The notes under the pieces were generated by a model, which was not told where the DNA came from, did not search any database, and was given only the letters and a program-made list of their open reading frames with translations. A stretch of DNA of 64,000 nt, from contig NC_035433.2 in NCBI RefSeq assembly GCF_002127325.2, positions 121,430,326 to 121,494,325 of the forward strand. Reading direction: 5' to 3'. Numbering within the stretch: position 1 is the first letter of the stretch; the number at the start of each line of letters is the position of its first letter. Source of the DNA: Helianthus annuus. Lineage: Eukaryota > Streptophyta > Magnoliopsida > Asterales > Asteraceae. Below, piece after piece: positions 56,311-64,000 of the stretch. Position numbers and translations under genes: made by a program.

Positions 56311-59300
56311 TCAACTACCATCACGCTGATCGCCTTCTTCACCGTCATCACCATCGTTTCCACCGTCATCACCATCGTTTCCACCGTCATCACCATCGTC
56401 TCCACCATCATCACCAGCTGGCTCCTCCTCATCTGATAGTTCAACAGTTATCGGTGGGTCGAGAATGGCCTTGAGGCGCTGACACCAGTCGTCATGCTCT
56501 AGAGCCTTCGCGACTAAGTCCATCACAGGCAGTGATAGGTTATCATAAGCATTTTCAGCACGTGTCAACTCGGCACTAGCCTGGTCTGTGACAACCCTCA
56601 CTAAACCAAGTATCCGTACGGTTTAATTAATAATTAATTGCTGCTTAATTACTGTGCTTACTTGAAATTACTGATGAACTGCTACTTGATTCTGATACTT
56701 GTACATACCTGCATCATACTTTACATATCGTCACTACATTATTTACATACTGAACTCCTGTGACAAACATGATGCACAAAAGCACAGTAGCACTATGAAC
56801 GGATAACCTATTGAACATGCTGATAAAGCCAGCATCAGGCAGACACTGCCTCTAAGGCCTGTATGAGCCAGAAATATTTTACTACACCCATAGTGAGTGT
56901 AGGGATACAAGGATTGCAGAACTGCGTCTCTAGGAATAAGATACAGTGACTGGATGTGCCTAAAACGTACACTGAGCACAAAACACAGCACTTTAATGAA
57001 CAATTCAGCTTCTAGCTGGCTAGTTAAGTGCCAAAACATGAGAAAAATATTACTAGACACTTTCCAAAGTGTTGGGAATAAGATGTGTCACTAAAAAGGG
57101 CATTAACGACACTTAAAAGCTTTGTTAAGCGCTTTAACGGATTACTATCCAACCGAACAACCGGACTTTACCCGGGACATGAAAATATTGCCATAAACAT
57201 TATTTATCTTTTTCTGAGCCAGTTAGGGTCCCTGAATACCCTAATACCCGCCATAAAGCACATCACACAACTAACCGGGTTAAGTACCTAACTAACTTAC
57301 TTAACCTAACTCTAAGCTAACTAATACTTGGAAACAAACTAGAACCCCCCCTGCTAACCGGCCCCAACTAGGAGGGGACACACTTTGTCACTTTGGATTA
57401 TTAAATTCCTAGTTGTCTAATATCTTTGTGACACAAGAACTCTTGGACATTAAGCACATCTTTGTCTATAAAAACATGACATTACACATATGATTACTTA
57501 CAACACATAACATCACAAACTCTCTCTCTTTCCCTCTCTACAACTCTCGGCCGAGCACCCCCATCCCCATCCATCCATTTTCGAGTTTAGTTCATCCAAT
57601 TCCAACATCATACAAGCATCAAGGGTCACGTATTAGGAGGTTTGGTGCAACCGGAAGGCGAAGGACCTCTTTCTCTAGCTTTTATCCACCCTATTTGCGT
57701 TTAGATTCTTCCCTAGCCTCGAGCTAGTGGTATGTCACTTAAAACACCTTCTTGAACTAATCTAGAGTGGTTAATATGATGTGTAACGATTAAAACTCGA
57801 AATCTTACATGTTGATACTTTAAAGTCTACTAAAAACACAAATAAAGATGGTTAAAAGCTCATATGGTGTGTAAATGTTGTAGTATTTATTTTGTGTGGA
57901 TATTTGGACCCGATCTATGTTGTGGTAGCTCGGATCATCATTTAACCCGGGTTGGTCATGATCATGGATCATGACATAAGGTTGTTTTGAATGAAACAAG
58001 GGTTAAAAGGTGAAACTCTACCACACGCGAATCATGAACTTGTGTAAAAGTGTTTTACTTGTGAAATAGTGTTTAAAATTAGCAGATCTACGTATCTGCA
58101 AGCGGTATTTTCAAAGAACCACGTATCAAAGAAATCATGTTTTTCTAAAAACGGATCTTACACTTACAAATATGATTTTTAGAACACACAAGTGTGTAAG
58201 CACTTGTGTAACACAAAAGTTTCGACAAAATAACAATTTCTGTAAAAGATGACGAGAAGTTGTAAAGACGGAATTTCTATAAAAACGGGGTTTTTACGAA
58301 ACCGGACTAATTTATATAAAGATCCGCTAAAAGTGATGAGATTTACACTATAATTTTAGAAAACTACAAGTTCATGTGATTTATGCGATTTACATAATTG
58401 TTAACTAGTTTGTGTGTTGAATATTGTTTTGATCAAATAAAGAAATTGTTGAATTGATTTGTAAAAGAAAATGATACGCTTGAAAGCGTGGCCACCTCCA
58501 GTTACAGAGGAAACTCTGGCGAAATTTTTCTAAAAACCTAACACTTAGAAAATATTTTCACTATAAGTGTTAGAAATACTTTTTGACATGTTTTCAAAAT
58601 ATATAAGTTTCGCCACGAATTTATTTATAAAATTATCGGAGGTGGGATTTCACAAAATAAAGCTTAGTAAATATATATTTAATATATATATTTTTCATAA
58701 ATCACTTGATGCGTGTTTGTGATTATTTTGTGAAGTATATAATATTATTTTTAGGGTAAAAATAATATTAACGAACGTTATCGGATCCAAAATAATACGA
58801 ACGCTTTCACGATAAATATATAAGTTACACCGGTAATTACTATTACCACTCGATCGTTAAAACGTAACTTACGCAACTTACGGAAATATTTATGAACGCG
58901 TATGTTTGACAAAGTATTATTTTGGGAGAATTTTGTGAAGTAAAAATATAATATTTTTGAGAAAAATATTTATATTTTGGGAATTAGAAGTAAATATAAA
59001 TTAAGTGAGACTTAATAATATATTTTCAAGATATACGAACACACATGTATTAAATCCCCCATCCTTGGGAAGGAGAATAATTACCAAGTATATATGGAAT
59101 GTAAACACGAAATAGTTGTCTAACTATTTCCCAAAAACCTAAACCATAAAGCTAAGGCACGGCCGTCCGTCTAATAGAGCTAGTACATGTAGGTCGTTGC
59201 ACAGCTGCTTGACTTGGAGTATACTTGTTAGAGACGCACCGACTGTGAGTTCATGTCCCCCTTTTTTCTTAACTGTTTTCAGTTTTCTAAACTGCGGGGG

Positions 59301-62300
59301 TGAAATACATGTTACTTTGATTATGAATACTTTATACATGGTATGGTTAGCGTAAGGAGGGTTACTATTTAGATCATGTGAATGGGTAGGCGGAAACTTG
59401 AGGTCATTAATCCTCAGGGTAGGACCGAGGGGCAGGAGCGATAGATCTATTTGGGTGTAGCGAGCCCAGTCCCAGGCCCAGCATAACGGACCTCGGGATG
59501 ACTTTGTACCCGACGCATAAATCTGCTAGGTTTGAGCCTTCCTACTTGCATTTCACACATATCAATGGCCTTGCAAACCATTGGTGATCTCTTTTTCCTT
59601 ATTTGCTACATACCAGGATTTTGATAAATACAAAGGTTTATTTACTCACTTACACATGAACTCGCTCAACATTATTGTTGATTTTTCAACTTACATGTAT
59701 TTCAGGAAATTAAAGGATCTGGCACGGTATGGCACGTTTTCCCGCTGCACTAGTACGAGGTCATCCGGGTTTAGGGAATGTGACTCTTTCCTGGACAAGT
59801 CACAGTCCTTAAACCGTGTTTATGTTATGTTTAAGTTTGTAATGTTTGTTGAACAAGGTTATGGTTGTTAGGGTGTTGTCCCGTTAAAACAATGTTGTTG
59901 TTTTTTGGATTTTAAAACTTATTTGAATGGATGATCTTGCATGGTTTTTATTCATATAGCTTTGTTATGGTTAAGCTATGGTATTAAGAAGTCACACCAA
60001 ATTAACCACGCTTCCGCAAAGCCAGGGTGTGACATGGTCAGTCACTGAGCAATGACTCACGTCAAACTCCTGTCCAAATACCTCTTCAACGTGTTGCGCA
60101 CATTCCAGATAACCTCCTCGATGACCAACTGTGCGCGCGGCATCTGTTAAAGCAGCAACAGCGCGATCTAGCTCTCCAGCGTTAAGGACAGAGTTGGCAA
60201 CCTATAGCGGAAAATGCGCATTAAAAACAACTCCTAACACAACTTCCAAAGGATAAAAGAATAGCATACCAGCACTACTCCGCGGCTGCGCATCTACTCG
60301 GCCTCAGAGGCAAGCGTATCAACGATGCCCTGAGCCTCAGAATAGCTAGTCTGCGCTACATTCAGGGCGGCGGTACTAACATCACGCGCTTCCTCAGCAG
60401 TGGCAGCCTTAACTTTCTCCGCTTCAAGGTCGATTTCCAAGGATTCGCATCTATCAACCTGATCATTCAGGCGGCGTTTCAGTTCAGCGATCTCGACATC
60501 CTTGGCCTGCAGATCCTTGTCTTTGCTCGAAAGCTGCAACTTCACATCAGCCAACTCAACCTAAAAAGCGACAAAGGACTTAGGCTATTTTGCATACACA
60601 GCACAGAAGGAAAAGGGTATAAGTTTTACAAACCTCAATCTGTTCCTTAGCAGCCTGTGCAGCTTGCGCATCCTCGACCTTCGCGGTCAACTCAACAACC
60701 TTGGCTTCAAGGTCGACAATCTTGTTACGAGCCGCGAACGCGTGCTCATTGTCTTTCTCACATAAGCGCTTGAACTCGGCTTTCTCCTTAGCCAGCTGCT
60801 GTTCAGTAGCTTGAAGTTTGTTTTTCAGGCCCTCACGCCCCCATTCCTCCGCTTTCCTGTCAGCCTCGAACTTTGCCTTCTCTTCATCAAAAGCGGCTTT
60901 CGACTTCTCGAACTCGCTAATACGCTGCAACATTCGCTCATGGTAGCTCTCCCAATCCGACCGCTCCCTAACCATTTTTCGCCACTCACGAACTATTTGA
61001 TTATTAGCAGCGCGAGTGTTGGCCTCCCCGATCACATAAGTGCGATATAGCCCTTCATGAGTCTTCGCCCTCTGCCGATTAACCTCACCAGGAGTGAAGG
61101 AATTTAGGAACCAATCGCGGCAAGGTCCAAATTCTTGAAAGGTGTCCCTTTGCTTCAAACCCCAGGGAGCTTGGTGAGGGGCACTACCACGTTCCTCTTC
61201 AGTATAACTTTTATAGTAAATATCACCAAGGGTATCCTCCACCCCAATAACTTGTGGGTTATAACCCCCAGCGCCACCTGAGCTCGCGCCACTAGAAACA
61301 TACCGGCCTGATCCCCTGGTAGAAGTTACCTTGGTGCGATCGGGGACCTCAGTATGCGTGGGGTGGATAGTTTTCTCAAACTCAGGCTCTTTTCTCCTCT
61401 CTTGATGGGGCTTCTCAGGCCCCGTGGTGATCACAAACTCTGGATCATCGATAGGCTTTTCCACAGCCTTTTTCCTCTCTTTCTCCTTCTCCATATCAGA
61501 GGCTTTCTTCCTCTTCGCCTCCTCAGCCTTTTTATCTTACTCAGCTTTTCTCTTCTTCTCTTCCTCAACCTTCTTCTGACGCTCCTCAACCTTTCTCTTC
61601 TCTTCAGCAGCCTTTGCCTCATCCCTCTCAGCAACATTTTTATCCTTGGCAGACTCAGCCCCAACAGTCTTGGAAGATTTAATGGTAATCTTTGGCCTCT
61701 TCGGCTCTAGCTCGGTAAACGTAACACCCTTCTCAGGGGTCTTCTTCTTGGTCTCTGCAGAAACCAAATGATTAAGAAGAGAAAGTAACAAAAGGAAGAG
61801 AAGTTAAGAACTTACCAGGAGAGAATTTATAGAGAGAGCGCAAGTTGCTCGTTTTCCCAATCAAGGGAATCGCATCAGCAACCGACGCAGAAGCCACACC
61901 AGTTGTGGTCTCGCTTCTAGTTCTCTTTCTGCTGATCAACTTTTCAGTAACCTCCTCTTCTTCTTCCTCTTCTTCGTCTTCCTCATGCGCAGCAGTAGAA
62001 GGAGTAGCACCAGCATCAGGGTTACGAGAACCCGCGCTACCAGAGCTTTTTGAACCACCTGCTCCAGTCTTCTTCTCGGCTGCGCACGACAAGCCTTCAA
62101 GTGAATCACTAATTATCACATAATCTTTTAAGTCACTCTGTCGAAGGCGAAGAGTACCTTTACCAGCAGCACCAGTGGTTGCGCGACTACTCCCAGTCCC
62201 CTTACTGGTCACCTCAGGATCCAAGTTGACTACCTTCTTCTTCCTCAAAGGTTTTTTCTTCTTATCTTCAGGGTCAATTCCCAAGTCGCGCAACACACCT

Positions 62301-63369
62301 GCAAAGATGTTAGACCACGGACTTAGCTCTCCGTTCGAAGACCCTACAGACTCCTCGCTGGAAAGATAGATAACCTCTTTCCCAGCAGAAATCACAGAGC
62401 GCAATGGACGAGGTTTAGGTATTTGCGCACCTTCGGTCGCAGTAGGCGGCGAGGCAAATGCATCAGCAACCGGGTACATGAAATTACCCCTAATCTGGTG
62501 GTACCAATACTCCTCCCCAGCCTGGAGTGGGCACACACTCATAGAACCACCAAAGGTGGAGAATGCAGCTTGAAACAGTTGCGCGTCTACACAACAAAGT
62601 ACGTAAATAAACAAGAGTTATGAAACAAGAAGTCAAAAAGGCTAAGTAAATTAATAACCTCTATCGTTGAACATCAGAACCGGAACGTCTTTGCTATCAG
62701 CCGGCCATTGGTCACTCATGCGCGCCGCCACCAAGACATTTTCTCCAAACACTCGGTTTGGAGTAGAAGTAAGCTTCTTGTACCAAGCGTCATTCTTAGG
62801 GATCGCCAAATCCTCCTTCAAAATTGGTTCTGACCACGCGCGGAAAGTCATGGCGATCGGTATCACCTCCTCAAGAATATAAAAGAACTTCGGTTTCCAA
62901 TCATGAAAACTCTTGGGGGGGGGGGGGGGGGGTTCAGAAGTATCTTTTTTGCAGCACCTCGACTGGCGAATGAGTAGAAGCCCATGTTTTTGATTAACTG
63001 ATAGAATACCCTAAACTTCTCAACCGTCGGCTCAATACCATGTGACCAACACAAGAACTCAAAGTGACGAACCCGGACCATCCCGGGAGGGCTCATCTGC
63101 GATATATGAAACCCATAGAACTGCAGAATATGGGCCATAAAATTCGTCGCCGGTAGCCGGGAATTACCTTGCTGAAAGAAGTCTTCGAACAATGTGATAT
63201 ACCCCGGTGGTGCATCAGCAGCCGTCTGGTTTTGGCCGGGGTACTTAGCGTCCCATTCCAGTGGAAACCGGAAACTCCTCGTGATCTGCTCAAAAAGACC
63301 TGGATCCCACCGGAGAACGGGAACAGGGCCCTCCTCCCCAGGAACATCCTCTTGATGTTCTTCAGCCAT
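56311..63369 (-). pseudogene. antisense gene of Tat element (gypsy-type transposon domain plus coiled coil)
   Basis: Transcribed opposite to gag-pol. ATG at 63369 (MAEEHQEDVPGEEGPVPVLR). Exon 1 (63369-62659) holds the putative gypsy-type transposon domain, including PPGMVRVRHFEFLCWSHG and MGFYSFASRG. A C/G run at 62918-62933 breaks the frame before SFHDWKPKFFYI. Exon 2 (62586-61816) is Ser/Gly-rich with a poly-Glu stretch and basic KKKKPLRKKK. Exon 3 (61754-60634) is a Lys/Glu-rich coiled coil with a TAA near 61537. Exon 4 (60560-60270) is a further coiled coil with TAG replacing Trp at 60297. Exon 5 (60201 on) is cut by the LTR insertion and ends 56581-56311 with an acidic DDGGNDG repeat. 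All four introns have GT-AG borders. Its role is unknown; DNA- or Gag-association is only a guess. Confidence 0.75.
56587..60034. mobile_element. 3,448-bp solo-LTR-like insertion
   Basis: Begins TGTGACAACCCTCAC, ends CCAGGGTGTGACA (TG...CA borders), and is flanked by the exact 5-bp duplication TGGTC (56582-56586 and 60035-60039). There is no internal PBS, PPT or gag-pol frame, so it is best read as a solo LTR left by recombination between two long LTRs. A TATA-like CTATAAAAAC at 57468 and leader-like TCACAAACTCTCTCTCT at 57511 support plus orientation. Long (over 3 kb) LTRs of this sort fit Tekay-type chromoviruses (inference). Confidence 0.75.
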
Positions 63370-64000
63370 AGTAAATAAAGATTCAAGTTTTTCTTGAAAA
63401 ACTTGAAGATACGAAGAAAGATCTTGAAGATCTGCTACAAAGTTTGAAGATTCGAAGAGAAAAGATACGAAACGAGAGAAAGATAGCAATAGTGGAAGAG
63501 AAAAGTGATGACTTCTCACATCTCTTTGGATATATATACCCATCGCATTTAACGCGATGGGTAAACGTGCCGAGATCGCCGCGCACGTGACCAATCAGAA
63601 GATGACACGTAAGGCGGGAATCCCGTAATGACAGTTATCACGCGCGCGTGGCACTCACTCTCCTGACGGAATGACCAACCGTCAGAGACAGCCTGATGAC
63701 AGCCGTGTAACAGGTCAACTCAAACGTCACCATCAACGACGTTTCTCACCAACTTGTCAGAGTTCAAATTTTGAAGTTTTTCCCGCCATAAATTAAAACT
63801 AGCTTCATGCAAAAGCTACTAAGACCGCGCAATGTAGCAATGCCTTAACAACCCTTCGCGCCTACTCAGAAAAGCAATAACCCACCTGGAACCAAGCCTG
63901 GTAGTCGCGCCGTTGTAACCAATAAAAGTCTACACGCGCCACGTCCACAAAATCAAGGAAGCATTTTCTTCAACTTTTTTTTTCTAAGTCCATAGCTCCA
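63370..64000. promoter_or_regulatory. upstream region of antisense gene
   Basis: Leader and presumed promoter of the minus-strand gene. Minus-strand TATATATCC at about 63529 lies 160 bp before the start codon and could be its TATA box. GCGCG motifs recur between 63590 and 63950. The 3' LTR of the Tat element is not present before the window ends. Confidence 0.45.

Larger units (their letters stand above)
49320..64000 (+). mobile_element. Tat-clade Ty3 LTR retrotransposon (right end outside window)
   Basis: 5' LTR, PBS, gag, pol with a second (archaeal-type) RNase H, then a long 3' region with a gene on the opposite strand; the 3' LTR is not reached by 64000. The pol order and aRNH are diagnostic for the Tat clade, and antisense genes downstream of pol are known from Tat elements such as Grande and Retand. 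Several stops, one frameshift and a nested 3.4-kb LTR insertion show that the copy is inactive. It is richer in GCGC than its AT-rich surroundings. Confidence 0.88.

Noticed and set aside
61354..61710. plus-strand 118-codon leucine-rich frame
   Set aside because: Antisense shadow of the Lys/Glu-rich coiled coil of the minus-strand gene.
62918..62933. G homopolymer as a regulatory element
   Set aside because: It lies within the antisense coding frame at a Pro-encoding run and behaves as a slip or assembly error site.

Overview
This is nuclear DNA of a flowering plant. It is AT-rich, has spliced plant-type genes and almost entirely consists of nested transposable elements. The mixture (Tat-clade Ty3 element with an antisense gene, Athila-like and SIRE-like non-autonomous LTR elements, Harbinger, hAT, MULE foldbacks, Helitrons with CTAG-T ends, RTE and L1 LINEs, a tRNA-derived SINE) suggests a eudicot, most likely Asteraceae; the family assignment is an inference. 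I see no intact ordinary host gene. Every long reading frame belongs to a transposon or to a decayed gene.

Left third (1-25.8 kb). Positions 1-4870 hold minus-strand fragments of a B3-domain-like gene whose first exon occurs four times; a Helitron 5' end may lie at 4870. Then come a 1.36-kb MULE foldback (5441-6798), a 327-bp MULE foldback (7285-7611), a GGATATCCGAA-rich palindromic MITE (8164-8654) and a hAT-type non-autonomous element (8687-9647). A Harbinger element with a decayed two-exon transposase (18979-20226) is split by a young SIRE-like LTR element (11770-18542; LTRs of 808 bp each, TSD GCCCC) that has no gag-pol and only a broken 3' ORF. A Harbinger-derived MITE, two small Helitrons (21518-22646 and 25211-25778) and a 5'-truncated L1 LINE (22958-24118) follow.

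Middle (25.8-42.1 kb). A minus-strand FAR1/FRS-like gene (38075 down to 27189) has FAR1, MULE-transposase, SWIM and zinc-knuckle parts. It is broken by stops and frameshifts and cut by an Athila-like non-autonomous LTR element (29507-36975, TSD TCGAC) encoding one 371-residue zinc-knuckle protein. The 3' LTR of that element contains a further 1,028-bp Helitron-like insert. All non-coding parts of the FRS gene are studded with a CATGCGA motif. An autonomous-type hAT element (38285-41651, TSD AACGAATC) sits 5' of the gene, followed by a perfect-palindrome MITE.

Right third (42.1-64 kb). A probable Helitron (ending 45129) contains a 1.46-kb MULE foldback of the same type as the one at 7285. Next are another inverted-repeat element, a SINE with a 16-bp TSD (46463-46702), a minisatellite between short inverted repeats (47318-48343) and an RTE LINE tail (48773-49319). 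A Tat-clade Ty3 element starts at 49320 and runs off the right edge. It carries gag-pol (50280-55852), inactivated by stops and catalytic changes, and downstream a multi-exon antisense gene (63369 to 56311) split by a 3,448-bp solo-LTR-like insertion (56587-60034, TSD TGGTC). Target-site duplications give the nesting order: Harbinger before SIRE-like; FRS gene before Athila-like before Helitron-like insert; Tat before solo LTR.
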